From: Skeletonema tropicum
Lineage: Eukaryota > Bacillariophyta > Thalassiosirophyceae > Thalassiosirales > Thalassiosiraceae
Direction of reading: 5' to 3'
DNA length: 64,000 nt
Assembly: GCA_037178625.1 (NCBI GenBank)
Contig: CM074127.1
Location: 2,914,001-2,978,000 of the forward strand
Shown: piece by piece, positions 22,977 to 33,545 of the stretch
Position numbering within the stretch: position 1 is the stretch's first letter
How the letters are laid out: each line of letters opens with the position of its first letter
Made by a program: the position numbers and the translations under genes
The notes under the pieces: generated by a model
The model's database searches: none
The model's input: only the letters and a program-made list of their open reading frames with translations
Told to the model about the DNA's origin: nothing

Positions 22977-25900
22977 TCACAATATTGTTCTTGACGTTCT
23001 TGATCTACGACTTTGCTCCATCCGACTTGCTTGACTAAAGTATTGGCTTTCTGCCTGGCTTCGACTGTACTCTTCACTGTACTCGCTTCCCTCATCTCCA
23101 TCTTCTGTTACATTGTCGTAATCCCTATCTTCTTGGCTACCATTGTCATTTCTGCTGCCCCCTTGGCTATCATTGTCGTCTGAATAACTCCCTTCATCCT
23201 CTTCACCATATGTACCAGCACTATTTGTTCCGCTTGAACTAGAAGTACTACCCTCATCTACTTCCTTGACAAGCCTATCACTCTCATCATCATCTTCTTG
23301 TGCATTATTCGGAACATTGCCTCCAACAGCACGTGTCTTACCCCAAGAAAAGTCATCCATATTCCAGAATGCGTACACAGGAAGGATGAGGTAAAATACC
23401 GGTAGACCAACAATAAAGTAAACAGAGAACCACCAAATATATTCCCATCTTGAACGGAGAATGAACACAACCACCTGTACTCCCATGATAATACCGTAAA
23501 GAATGAGAAGAACTTTGGATACCGGCAAGTCTTCCACAAACACGAGGAACAGCAAGTACACCGCATAACAGAAACTTGCTGGCAGAATCATCGTTGCAAT
23601 CAAATCAATGAACACCACTACCTTCATGGATACACAGCACACTCCGCACATCGTGTTGACCTTAAGGAGCTCAAACATGTTGTGAACGGTTGAGTTAATC
23701 CAACGACGACGTTGCGAGAGTAAGATACGGAAGGTGTGTGGTACGATGGTCCAACACGTGGCTTCAGGGATAAAAGTCAATGAGCGATCAGGAAAATACT
23801 TCAAAAGAAGCGTGGTAAGCATACGATCTTCTCCCAAATGATACAGGTTCTTCTCGTGCAGTGTTTCAATATCGTTACGAGAGTATTCGTACAGCACACC
23901 ATCTCCCGGAAGCAAAGGAGTTCCATCGTCAGCAATAATCCGGTACATTGTGAAACACCCTGGCAAGCAAGTAACGCATCCAAATGCGGCCTCGAAAGCC
24001 TTCTTCAAGTGGTGAGAGTTATAGTACTCAAACACCTGGATCATCGTCACCCAAGACATGGATTTGTTATCAACCTTGGTTTCGCCACACAGAGCTAGTA
24101 CCTTCTCTTTCTTGTCCATTCCATAGACCATGTGCGTGATAGACATGGTATCCACGCGAGTATCGGCATCGATTGCCATGAGGAAGCGGACCATGTCAGC
24201 TTGAAGATTCAGATCAACCATCGCACGCTGAATGGCGGAGTCAAGCTCAGTCAACTCACGACCGTAGTGAATACGATTGTAGTATCCCATGATGATCAGC
24301 TGAGAATCACGCTTACCACGGTTACCAGGCTTGGCTGAGGTTGTGGTTTCCTCGGGAAGACCACATTTAACAACAACAATGTACTTGAGGAACTTGTGAC
24401 CCTTTTGGAGGATTCCGTGATAGACTCGGGCGCGATTCTTGACATGGACAACTCCAATACAGTCATACTCAAAGGTGTCATCTTCAAACTCATCAATGTC
24501 AAACCCAAGAATGTTGGCAAGATGTTCGGGGGTTGACATGTCCTCTCCGTTACCAGTCACCACCCCATCTGCCACCATAAGCAATACCTTGTTTTCGTCT
24601 GGGTATGACGTGTTCAGCACCGACTTGATCGTTTTACGCAGCTCATTATCACCCTCATTATAACAAGGCACCATAACCATCACGGGACTCATTACATCCT
24701 CTTCTGTGTAGGTTCGATGGCGAGGGCAAATGTAAATCATGGATGCAAGGAACTGAATGACCATCAACGTGGCCACAAAGATAAGCATAGTATACATCAG
24801 AATGTTCAGCGTTGCGCAGAAAGTATCCATAGAATCATCTAGAATTCCCCTGTAGAACATTTCCTCTAGACAACGGACATATTCCGTAGTACCGAATAAG
24901 TTTTCGTATAAATCGGTACCATCCCCGCCCAACGAGTTCATGATGACTTTGTTCATAGTCGGTGTTAGATAGGCGGCTGGATTGTTATCGAGGGACTCAT
25001 CTTCACCATCTACTTTCGGGTCGCGGTTTTCATTAATCTTCTTGATATAATTGGTTACGTCGTAGACGCGATCATACAAAGCAAACCACTGGGCACCTTC
25101 ACTGTTCAAACCTATTGTCGTGTGAGATAATATCCCGCGCGTGTAATCACCGAGGAACTTGGCCGTCCCATTCGATCCTGCCGCGAAGGTGTGACATGTT
25201 ATACCGAGAAGTATGTCCAAGTCCGTGAAGCTTTGGCAGGTGGGGTTGGTGAAGTTATTTGTCGGTGTGTACTCATTCAGTTTGTAAGCTTCAATCTTAG
25301 CCACATCCAAGCACTTGTCGGGAAGCGTTACCGGAGCAGCACGAGGAAAGACCTTGGAGGCATCTTTACCCAAGTAGTCCACAATGCCCTTTGATCCCCC
25401 AGGATGTTTTTCGATAAGATCCTCGACATCATAAATAGTCCCGTGCACAGCAATCCAACTCTCACCATTTTGAAGCCAAACATCCTGCATCGAAAAGATT
25501 GTATCTTCCTTACAAAGCAAGAGAGGCACGAAACCAAAAGCACCAACAAAGAATACAGAGCATGAGATCATTATCAAGAATAATGCAACCTTCTCACGCC
25601 ATGCCTGCTTGGCATCCTTCGTCGGTCTCATGATACATTTGTTCGGGAGAGGAAAGGTAATAATCCACGCAAACGATGCCCACAGACGCCCCTCGGTAGC
25701 CTTATTATCCTTCCGCTCCGAAGGTTCCGGCACACTAGCACTATTAATCGACTGACGCGTCAATACAGTCGAATTGCCCCCTACAGACTCAGAGGCCCAA
25801 GAGAAACGAGCCTTGGGAATGAGCATCTGCGACCCAGAACGCATGGATTGGGCGCGAGATCCAGCGGCGTACGAATACGAGTCTCCGCCACGAGAGTATT

Positions 25901-27203
25901 GCTGCATCGCCTGATAATGAGGATTGGGCATGGATTGTTGATACATCATTGAAGGACTGCCGCCACTACTACCACTACTCCCTCCCCCTCCATAAACGGA
26001 TCCGCCATTCATGAAATCTCCCCCACCTCCTTGAACCGGTTGGCTGTGATAGCTTCGACTCACACTCGCTCCACCAAAGAACTGGCTGTTATTGTTACTG
26101 AAACCACCATTGGCACTAGCGGCAGCACTGATTCCTTCTCCGACACTGTTACTGTTGAAGCTACCCCCAGGCGCAGAATGGGCACTTCCCACCATAACAG
26201 CTGGCATGTTATTGCTCATCATGTGAGAACCGCTTGCCATACTAGCAGCACCTCCAACACTGCGCTGCATACTATGACTCCCAACAGGAGTCCCCTCTGT
26301 TTGCCATGTGGACTGCCCTGCACTATTGCCATCAACACCACTCATATTGTATTCACTTCCATTTCCTGCAGGAATACTTCCACCTCCATAAGAACGACGA
26401 GAGGAAGATGCAGCAGAAGAAGCGTTAGATGTTGTTGAATGAACAGCTGGATTCGAGGAACGGGGCATGATATGACCCATAGGCTCGCTGTATCCAGATG
26501 ATGATGATCCACCATGGGAATTAGGACCAATGCTAGGACCAATGCTTGCACCAACCCTGCTGCTGCGGCTGCTGATAGTACTTCCCCCGACACTAGCTTC
26601 ACCCCGGGCAAAAGGTCCGCCTGGTTCATTCCCAGTAGGACTGTTTTGATTGTATTGCCCGGGTAAGTAAGACGGCATGCCATCTTCTGATTCAGAATCG
26701 CGCTTTCCTCCCCGCAATGGAGGTGGTGGAGGACGGTTTTGTGATAATTCTCTCACAAGTGACATGAGTTTCAAAGTTGCACTACTGCTGCTTCGATCGT
26801 CATCATCATCAAAGGCATCGTTATTATAACGAGGTGCAGGCGGTGTACGAGAGCGACTCGCTCTCGAAGCACTGGCACTCCTCTCACTTCTTGTGGACGA
26901 TCCAGAGCGACTTCCAGATGATTTATAACTATCCCGACTATTTCTACCGCTGCGTAGTGAAGATGCGGAAGAAGAGTAAGAAGTATTATTTCGAGCCTGT
27001 GATGGAGGAGGCAAGGATCGATGGTCGTGATGGTCCTTTTGTTCCACTGCACGTGCGACGCGAGCAACTGATTTCGAAAAGGAAAAGATGGAATCATCGT
27101 CTACAGCTGCATCACGACGGGAACGGGAGGACCTGGATGACGATCTGGATTTGGCCTCATCCAAGAGACTTTGAAGATCAGCATTTTGCCCTGATCGTGA
27201 CAT
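22977..27203 (-). CDS. Chitin synthase A (cytochrome b5-like + GT2)
   Basis: A single-exon, 1,408-aa membrane enzyme that would polymerise UDP-N-acetylglucosamine into chitin and extrude it. The first 480 residues are Ser/Gly/Asn-rich. A membrane segment follows (VFFVGAFGFVPLLLC), then a cytochrome-b5-like domain with HPGG (about 598) and a second b5-related segment. After another membrane helix comes the GT2 core: VPCYNEGDNE, MVADG, AIDADTRVD (about 1010), LPGCFTMYR, GEDRML and QRRRW (about 1162), the full set of processive chitin synthase motifs. Several C-terminal membrane helices and an acidic Ser-rich tail complete it. The b5-plus-chitin-synthase arrangement also occurs in fungal enzymes. 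A second copy lies 10.5 kb away on the same strand, and two chitinase-type genes are nearby. Confidence 0.95.
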   Translation of the reverse strand: MSRSGQNADLQSLLDEAKSRSSSRSSRSRRDAAVDDDSIFSFSKSVARVARAVEQKDHHDHRSLPPPSQARNNTSYSSSASSLRSGRNSRDSYKSSGSRSGSSTRSERSASASRASRSRTPPAPRYNNDAFDDDDDRSSSSATLKLMSLVRELSQNRPPPPPLRGGKRDSESEDGMPSYLPGQYNQNSPTGNEPGGPFARGEASVGGSTISSRSSRVGASIGPSIGPNSHGGSSSSGYSEPMGHIMPRSSNPAVHSTTSNASSAASSSRRSYGGGSIPAGNGSEYNMSGVDGNSAGQSTWQTEGTPVGSHSMQRSVGGAASMASGSHMMSNNMPAVMVGSAHSAPGGSFNSNSVGEGISAAASANGGFSNNNSQFFGGASVSRSYHSQPVQGGGGDFMNGGSVYGGGGSSGSSGGSPSMMYQQSMPNPHYQAMQQYSRGGDSYSYAAGSRAQSMRSGSQMLIPKARFSWASESVGGNSTVLTRQSINSASVPEPSERKDNKATEGRLWASFAWIITFPLPNKCIMRPTKDAKQAWREKVALFLIMISCSVFFVGAFGFVPLLLCKEDTIFSMQDVWLQNGESWIAVHGTIYDVEDLIEKHPGGSKGIVDYLGKDASKVFPRAAPVTLPDKCLDVAKIEAYKLNEYTPTNNFTNPTCQSFTDLDILLGITCHTFAAGSNGTAKFLGDYTRGILSHTTIGLNSEGAQWFALYDRVYDVTNYIKKINENRDPKVDGEDESLDNNPAAYLTPTMNKVIMNSLGGDGTDLYENLFGTTEYVRCLEEMFYRGILDDSMDTFCATLNILMYTMLIFVATLMVIQFLASMIYICPRHRTYTEEDVMSPVMVMVPCYNEGDNELRKTIKSVLNTSYPDENKVLLMVADGVVTGNGEDMSTPEHLANILGFDIDEFEDDTFEYDCIGVVHVKNRARVYHGILQKGHKFLKYIVVVKCGLPEETTTSAKPGNRGKRDSQLIIMGYYNRIHYGRELTELDSAIQRAMVDLNLQADMVRFLMAIDADTRVDTMSITHMVYGMDKKEKVLALCGETKVDNKSMSWVTMIQVFEYYNSHHLKKAFEAAFGCVTCLPGCFTMYRIIADDGTPLLPGDGVLYEYSRNDIETLHEKNLYHLGEDRMLTTLLLKYFPDRSLTFIPEATCWTIVPHTFRILLSQRRRWINSTVHNMFELLKVNTMCGVCCVSMKVVVFIDLIATMILPASFCYAVYLLFLVFVEDLPVSKVLLILYGIIMGVQVVVFILRSRWEYIWWFSVYFIVGLPVFYLILPVYAFWNMDDFSWGKTRAVGGNVPNNAQEDDDESDRLVKEVDEGSTSSSSGTNSAGTYGEEDEGSYSDDNDSQGGSRNDNGSQEDRDYDNVTEDGDEGSEYSEEYSRSQAESQYFSQASRMEQSRRSRTSRTIL

Positions 27204-27811
27204 GGTATGTACTGCCGAATTTGAATTTGGTCGTATGTCCCCGCTGAATGGTAGGTTTGATACTCCTTATTATCGTCGGCAGAAGAAGATTACATGCACC
27301 CGAGCGTCCTCTTTGATCGTTAGAAGGTAGGAGTAAACGGTAAGTAGTAGTGAAGCTGTTGCACCATGGCCATTTGCATTGTGTTGTTGTTGTGTAGCCC
27401 TTTCTCAATCAAGAAGGCTGCTTTGATTTGAAAGTCAAAATATAGGCCCAAGAGATTTCACGGTACTCGGGTTCTCACTATTCTTTCTGTAACAAGTGAA
27501 ATTGTTACTTTGCGTGTAACATCTCTTGAGTGCCAGGCGTGACGCCAGATGCGACAGTGCTTACGTCGACAGAGAACACGATTCTTCTTCGAAAGATGCT
27601 CAAAGCAGGATGACAGGATCTTTCACGATGGTGTGAATTCTGTTCTGCCTTCTGCACTCAGAGCAACAAGCTGCTTCTTTTGCACCAACATGGCGACGCC
27701 GTGGAAAAAGGCTTACAATTGATAGAATTAATACAGACGCTGTTCGAGATCAGCGCACTAAATTTGAATCTACCTATCTACTGACACAACATCTTTGCGA
27801 AGGTACCGACG
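27204..27811. other. Divergent promoter region, chitin synthase A / aminotransferase
   Basis: A 608-bp region between two divergent start codons. A small hairpin-capable sequence (gtaacaa, 6-nt loop, ttgttac) lies at 27489-27508. No TATA box was recognised. Confidence 0.5.
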
Positions 27812-29158
27812 ATGATACGATCAGCAGCTTCGGCCCTACTGAGGAAGAATGTTCCTCAGCATTTCACCAGCAACACCCAAATGAGCAGAGCTATAGCTGT
27901 GGCTACCACCTCTACTACGTCTCGATTCATCTCATCCTCCAAACTGATTTATAATTCTCCTCCAGAGGACAAACTGTCCTACGATGTTGTTCCCAAAGCA
28001 GATCACGGCGAGTACTTAGAGTACTCTGTCATTCATACCAATCGTTCACTCAACTTGATGAGTGCGCCATTTCAACAAGTCATGAGAGATTTGAACGCGC
28101 TACTCAAACAGACTTACAATGCAGATAAGGTTGCCATCATGCCCGGCTCAGGAACTTTCGGGATGGAGGCTGTGGCAAGACAGTTTGCTACCGATGAACA
28201 CGTAATGGTCATCCGTAATGGCTGGTTTTCATTTCGTTGGACGGAGATCTTTGACATGGGCAGAATTCCAGCCTCTCATACTGTTCTCAAGGCTCAACCC
28301 CAACCGCCGAGTGATGATAGTCCTCATGTCCAGTATGCTCCCTATCCAATTGATGATGTAGTAGCAAAGATTATGGAAGAGCGCCCAAAAGCATTGTTTG
28401 CTCCTCACGTTGAAACCTCCACGGGAATGATATTGCCAGATGACTATATCCGAAAGGCAGCACAAGCAATTCATGATGTGGGTGGAATCTTTGTCTTGGA
28501 TTGTATTGCTTCTGGAGCCATCTGGGCAGATATGAAAGATCTTGGTGTAGATGTTGTCATCTCTGCACCACAAAAGGGATGGACTGGTCCTGCGTGTGCG
28601 GCTCTCCTAATGCTATCTGACGCGGCTGTAGAACGTATGGCAGAGACTCAGGAGACTTCGTTTTCAATGAGTCTGAAGCGCTGGTCTGCTATAATGGATA
28701 CCTATGAGAAGGGAGGTTTTGGATACCATACAACCATGCCTACTGACGGTTTGCGTGACTTTCATGAGATTGGAGTAGAGACATTGAAGTTTGGATTGCC
28801 AGAGCTGAAGCAAGCGCAGTACGATCTAGGCGAATCGGCACGTGGATTGCTCCGTTCTCGTGGTTTGACAAGTGTTGCCGCACCTGGTTTTGAAGCACCT
28901 GGTGTTCTTGTATACTTCAGTCCCATTGGACAAGATAACCCAGCAATGATGAATAGGTTTAAGGAGCATGGATTGCAAATAGCTATGGGAGTGCCGTGGC
29001 GAATTGATGAACCTGAGGGAGTCAGAACCTTCAGACTAGGGCTCTTTGGGCTTGATAAAATGGGTGACATTCCAAAATGTGTTGGAACACTTCAGACGGC
29101 TTTGGACTCTGTGTTGGAGGAATCTGGGCATGTGCTCCCTGAGAAAAAGGTTGCCTAA
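27812..29158 (+). CDS. Class V aminotransferase, alanine-glyoxylate/serine-pyruvate type, mitochondrial
   Basis: A single-exon, 448-aa protein with an N-terminal stretch rich in Ser, Thr, Ala and Arg (to about residue 45) typical of a mitochondrial presequence. It is a fold-type I PLP enzyme of class V: PGSGTFGMEAVAR forms the phosphate-binding area, VLDCIASGA carries the Asp that pairs with the cofactor pyridine nitrogen, and SAPQKGWTGP has the Schiff-base lysine (about 255). The best guess is glyoxylate to glycine transamination, which in diatoms would serve mitochondrial photorespiration. The amino donor is uncertain. Next to it lies phosphoribulokinase, another carbon-metabolism gene, on the opposite strand. 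Confidence 0.85.
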   Translation: MIRSAASALLRKNVPQHFTSNTQMSRAIAVATTSTTSRFISSSKLIYNSPPEDKLSYDVVPKADHGEYLEYSVIHTNRSLNLMSAPFQQVMRDLNALLKQTYNADKVAIMPGSGTFGMEAVARQFATDEHVMVIRNGWFSFRWTEIFDMGRIPASHTVLKAQPQPPSDDSPHVQYAPYPIDDVVAKIMEERPKALFAPHVETSTGMILPDDYIRKAAQAIHDVGGIFVLDCIASGAIWADMKDLGVDVVISAPQKGWTGPACAALLMLSDAAVERMAETQETSFSMSLKRWSAIMDTYEKGGFGYHTTMPTDGLRDFHEIGVETLKFGLPELKQAQYDLGESARGLLRSRGLTSVAAPGFEAPGVLVYFSPIGQDNPAMMNRFKEHGLQIAMGVPWRIDEPEGVRTFRLGLFGLDKMGDIPKCVGTLQTALDSVLEESGHVLPEKKVA

Positions 29159-29499
29159 TGCAGATGTACGAACATTTCAGGTTAGATGACTCAAATTCGA
29201 GCAAATTTTCAATGTACAGTTGCTCTTCGTTGTTTGACATAGCATTATAATTGAGTATTTTAGGTAGTCGTCATTGTATTGAATACAGCACAAGTTGCTA
29301 TTATACTGTGTATTGTACAATATATTGTACAATACTAAGAAAAAAAAGACTTAATTCATGTCTCACTGCCACCATTCTTATATACAACGCATCTCAGTAC
29401 ACATAATTTGGCGAGAGAAAAAGAGCTGAATTTACTCGTGATAGATGCCACGTTAATTTATATATCTATTAACTACTTGCTTCTAAAACATTGAAAAAT
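29159..29499. other. Convergent 3' spacer with a 26-bp palindrome
   Basis: AT-rich DNA between the stop codons of the aminotransferase and phosphoribulokinase genes. It contains the palindrome at 29310-29335. Confidence 0.55.
29310..29335. repeat. 26-bp perfect palindrome in a convergent spacer
   Basis: The segment is exactly its own reverse complement, with gtattgtacaata as its left half and no loop. It lies about 150 bp past each of two facing stop codons. It could form a cruciform or an RNA hairpin in transcripts from either side and may help transcripts end. No T-tract terminator in the bacterial sense is implied. Confidence 0.8.
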
Positions 29500-30675
29500 T
29501 TATGCGGCGGCGGCGACCTCCTTGTTAGCAGAAAGCTTGGCAGCAGCAGCCTTCTTGTTGTAAAGCTCACGGATGGCGAAAGCAGCCAAAGTTTGCATAA
29601 GTCCGGTTCCGTTGTTGGATCCTGGAGAGTCAGCAAGGGAAAGCATGGCCTGGGTTACCTCTCCGTAGAACTTGGAGTTGGCATTTCCGAGGTTAGATTC
29701 AACGTAAACAAGCTCTTGGATGTTATCGAAGGATCCATCCATCTCAAGAACAGCAACATCATTTCCGAAGTATTCCTCTTGTGTGTAAGAAAGCTTGAGT
29801 CCAGGGGCGGGGGAGGAAAGCTTGTCGGCAGAAGGAGTCCAGGAGATCTCAGATCCCTCATCGAAGAGGTAGGTAGGGTTGAAGTCAGCAACTCCCTTCT
29901 TTTGGATGGCACGGACCTTCAAAGTCTTCTTGTCCTCCTTGTCGAGATCAGTGGGGAGAACCTCAATAACGTAGTCAGCGAATGCCTTTTGGGGCTCAAT
30001 GTAAGCATCGAAATCGGGTTTACGGGCCTCAATGGAAGCCATGATGGATTCAAGAGAGTGTCCACGCTCTTCCATATCACGCTGGATCTTCCAGTTGAGC
30101 TTGACTTCAGGAGAGATATCAAGGTAAAGGGAGAAGTCAATAAGTTCACGAACACGCTCATCAACGAAAGGGTGAAGTCCCTCAATGATGATAACGGGGG
30201 TGGGCTCAATCTTCTCGGGAGTATCAAGAGTTCCGTTAACGTGGTTGTAGATTGGCTTCATGACAGTTTCTCCGTTCTTAAGAGCCTGAACATGCTCGAA
30301 CATGAGGTCGAACTTTTGCTCAGCGGTGTTAAGAGCAGTGAGTCCAGAGACCTTACGTCCCTCACGGTCGTTCAAGTGGTAGTCATCAAGACAGATGACA
30401 GTGGCCATGTCAGACACAAGAGTGTTGGTCTCCCATCCACCATTGCCGAATCCACCGCCGAGAGGTCCGCAGTTGTCTCCACCGAAGGTAGACGTAACAC
30501 GACGCATGAAAGTAGACTTTCCGCAACCAGAGTCAGCGGCGAGACCGATAACAATAGGTGTTTGTCCCTCCTGCAGAGCCATGTTAAGAGCGCTGCTGCC
30601 ACGAAGGGTGGCGGTAGGAGCGAAAGCACTGGAGGTGGCGGCCACAAGGGCTCCGACGGTCATAGAGAACTTCAT
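29500..30675 (-). CDS. prk: Phosphoribulokinase, plastid precursor
   Basis: The 391-aa precursor (ATG at 30675) starts with a signal peptide and S-S-A-F-A-P, the diatom plastid import motif. The mature enzyme has the P-loop SGCGKST (Cys about 49), VICLDDYH (Cys about 92), the family segment IEGLHPFVDERVRE and SLYLDISPEVKLNWKIQRD. It phosphorylates ribulose 5-phosphate to the Rubisco substrate ribulose 1,5-bisphosphate. Both cysteines that form the thioredoxin-controlled disulfide in plants are present. Published work on a diatom enzyme reported that it stays largely active under natural redox conditions, so their presence alone does not prove light regulation here. Codon use is strongly biased, as expected for an abundant protein, and leaves a long open frame on the other strand. 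Confidence 0.97.
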   Translation of the reverse strand: MKFSMTVGALVAATSSAFAPTATLRGSSALNMALQEGQTPIVIGLAADSGCGKSTFMRRVTSTFGGDNCGPLGGGFGNGGWETNTLVSDMATVICLDDYHLNDREGRKVSGLTALNTAEQKFDLMFEHVQALKNGETVMKPIYNHVNGTLDTPEKIEPTPVIIIEGLHPFVDERVRELIDFSLYLDISPEVKLNWKIQRDMEERGHSLESIMASIEARKPDFDAYIEPQKAFADYVIEVLPTDLDKEDKKTLKVRAIQKKGVADFNPTYLFDEGSEISWTPSADKLSSPAPGLKLSYTQEEYFGNDVAVLEMDGSFDNIQELVYVESNLGNANSKFYGEVTQAMLSLADSPGSNNGTGLMQTLAAFAIRELYNKKAAAAKLSANKEVAAAA

Positions 30676-31193
30676 GGTTGACGTGATGGTGTTTGAAGTG
30701 ATGGACAAGTAGAAATTGTGAGCACTCAGTGGGTTGATTTTGCAACAAAGATGCGATGTGGTCAAGAAGTGTTGTCAGCTGGTGTTCTTTGTCCTCGTGC
30801 GTCGAGCAAATTTGCTGCGACGCACGAGGCCACAACACCGCTTCCTCCCGCGAACACGTACTTGTATGTTCGAGTGGGCAGATTCATCATGTTCGTGGGC
30901 GGGATACTTTTTCTTACATAGGCTAGTACATTACATGTAAGTAGAGTGTACTCTACGTGATTGTACTAGTGAATTACCTCAGCCCCCATACCTTTTGAAA
31001 ACACCATGGGCCGGATTTTCCTCTCACCATCACGATCACAAAACGACGGTTTCAGAAGAGCAGAAGCTCCATCATCATCATGCCATGTCCAGTGTCCAGT
31101 CCAGCAATAAGCCTTGCCTGGAAGCTCCTAACTCACTGACATTATACGCATAAAAGTAGACAGTCTCATACGTGCATACTAATCAACAACTTG
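30676..31193. other. Divergent promoter region, phosphoribulokinase / GH19
   Basis: About 520 bp between divergent start codons. A TATA-like cataaaag lies near 31149, about 45 bp before the GH19 ATG, so any leader would be short. No other motif was recognised. Confidence 0.5.
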
Positions 31194-33447
31194 ATGGATA
31201 ATCCTCCTATCTGTCGCCGGTTCAGCATGCGATTCTCCTCTGTCTGCGTCGGTCTTCGATGCTTCTGCTTCTACAATATTATGTTCGTCTTATCAATCAT
31301 CACATTTGTCGCAGCAGCTAGTAATATCAGCAGCATCAATGGCCATCAGGATCATCATCGTGACCTATCCGGCGTTCCTGGCACCGAGGCATGTGCTGAC
31401 TGCACACCTGCGAGGTGTGTCTCAAGAACAGTTTCTAGTAACTTTTGCAATCCTTGCGCGGAGGGCCGACAGTGGTGGCCGTGCAACCTACCCGGAGAGT
31501 GTTATTGTACTAATGAGGTCACCTCAAACAAAGATCGCCAATCGACGATGACGCCATTCGATGCATGTAGCACTGCTTCTTGTACATCCCTCGGAGGGAG
31601 ATGTGTTTCTGCTACGCCAAATGTCAATGATGAGCAATGTGCTGACTGCGCTGATGGAAAGCAGGCGTGGTGGCCGTGCAATGTAGTTGGTGCCTGTATG
31701 TGCGAAACTGAAACTGAAATCGAAACTGAAATAGAACTCGCGCCGCCGGAAGCTTCAAAATCCCCCAAAGACAAAGAATCGCAAGCTACTATGACGGGAT
31801 TCGATGCATGTAGCACTGCAACTTGCACGTCCTTCGGAGGGAAATGTGTCACCACTGATTCGCAAAATATCAATGATGAGCAATGTGCTGACTGCGCTGA
31901 TGGAAAGCAGGCCTGGTGGCCATGCAATGTAGTGGGTGGGTGTATGTGCGAAACTCCAGCGGATCCAACGGAACCACCAACTGGTGCTCCAATTCTATCC
32001 TTGACTTCTTTTCCTACCAGTAGTGGCATTGATGGCAATAACACTCCGACAACCCCTTCAGTAACAACCCCTTCAGTAACAACCCCTTCAGTAACAACCC
32101 CTTCAGTAACAACAGCAAATCTACCACCGACATCAGCTCCTATTGAACCAGCAAAAGGGATGCATCCCGACCTTATCGAAGGCATACTTGTGTTGGATGC
32201 ACACATTACGGCGAACAGACTTGTATTAGCGCGTGAATTGCGTCTTTCGCCCACAATGAATGGCGCTAATGCCGAAACATTCACCTTCACGGGTTTCAAG
32301 GAAAGTTTACAAAAAATGATAGCGACACCTATTGTGGTTGCGGGAAAAGATCCAAGGACAAATGAGGACATTGAAGTTCCTCTTACATTTTACATTGGTG
32401 ACGTGACAACGAAATCTACACGTTCCAAACCCAGCAACGAACGGGTGTATGGATTTGTTAATGTTGCAATGTTCCTTGCGGCTGCATACTCTGATTCTTT
32501 GTCACATGGAAGTTGTGACGAAGTCAATTCTGATATTGTAGATGGTTTCCTCCCTGTGAGCAATGCCTGTGGTCAACAAGGCATGAGCTATCAGGGTAGT
32601 GCTACAAATCCTGGCTTGCGCTTGCGTGAAGGCCATTCATCTCCCTTAGTTTGTGCTCCAGGAGACGAGAAGTATGCATGTGATGTAGATTTGACCATGA
32701 GAGCTCGTGCAAGACCTCCATCTATTGTTTCAAGCAGGAGTGACAGTGCTGTTGCACCTGGACCTTTCTACTGTGGCCCTAAGACTGATTATAACGGCTT
32801 CACTGGGCATTGGAGTTTCGAAGAGAATGAAGAAATCTTTCAGTCAGCTAAACAGAACAGATTAGGAAGGACAGATGTACAAGGGTAAGTGATGTGTTTT
32901 CTATGTTGTATTTGTCTTCCGCCTGCCCTTTTTCACCGTACTCTTTGCTCATTCTTGTTATTTCCATTTGTCTAACAAAATCTATGAATTCAGTTGCTGC
33001 TTCTGGGGCAGGGGTTCCGTTCCCATTAAAGGCATCTGTGCCTACGGAAAACTGAACTACTTCCTAGGCAAAAGGGCAGCCGATGAAGGCCGACCAGCGA
33101 TGTTCCCTGATATAGACTTCTGTCAAAATCCTGGTGCAATTTGCAATAACGATGACTATCCTGATCTCAAATGGATTGTCGGTCTTTTTAGATGGATAAT
33201 GGAAGTCCAGGAATATGATGTAGATGGATTCAATTATATGAAACAACTTAGGAATTATGTAGATGGTGGATTCAAAGCCTCCAATTTCATTGACAGTGTG
33301 TCAGGCATCGTGACTCAAGGATGCCATGAACCACCGTGCATTGAGGGATTGCAATTTCTCAGAGAACAAAAGAGAGCAAACTTTACGAAGATACTCAAAA
33401 TATTGGGTCTCACTGTCCCTCTCAAAAACGAAGAGAGCATGTTTTGA
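31194..33447 (+). CDS. Secreted GH19-family chitinase-like protein with three Cys-rich modules
   Basis: Exons 31194-32884 and 32994-33447 join across a 109-bp intron (gtaagt donor, ttcag acceptor), giving 714 residues and restoring QGCCFWGRGS. A hydrophobic signal (MFVLSIITFVAAAS) is followed by three cysteine-rich modules, the last two near-copies sharing DEQCADCADGKQAWWPCN. A Thr/Pro linker with a 15-bp minisatellite precedes the C-terminal half. That half matches GH19 in NVAMFLAAAY, ACGQQGMSYQG, GRGSVPIKGICAYGKLNYFL and FPDIDFCQNPGAIC. GH19 enzymes cut chitin by inversion, using a glutamate in a helix motif usually read HET or WES. Here that place reads YSDSLSHG, so the catalytic acid may be altered. 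It could be an active chitinase or a chitin-binding relative. It sits between two chitin synthases. Another in-frame ATG at 31227 is possible. Confidence 0.8.
32049..32108. repeat. Four 15-bp minisatellite units in the GH19 linker
   Basis: Four perfect copies of acaaccccttcagta encode Thr-Thr-Pro-Ser-Val repeats in the linker between the Cys-rich modules and the GH19-like domain. Such repeats often vary in copy number. Confidence 0.9.
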
Positions 33448-33545
33448 ATACGAATAGTAAGGAAGTCAATGGAATAGATGAAAAAGTAACACAATATTAT
33501 TAATATTTATTCTCCCTATGCCATGACAAAGTGGACTGTGATTAT

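Noticed and set aside
29491..30681. 396-codon plus-strand frame
   Set aside because: Exactly antisense to phosphoribulokinase. It is open because of that gene's strong codon bias.
31502..32371. 289-codon minus-strand frame
   Set aside because: Antisense to the repeated Cys-rich modules and linker of the GH19 gene, with no family match.
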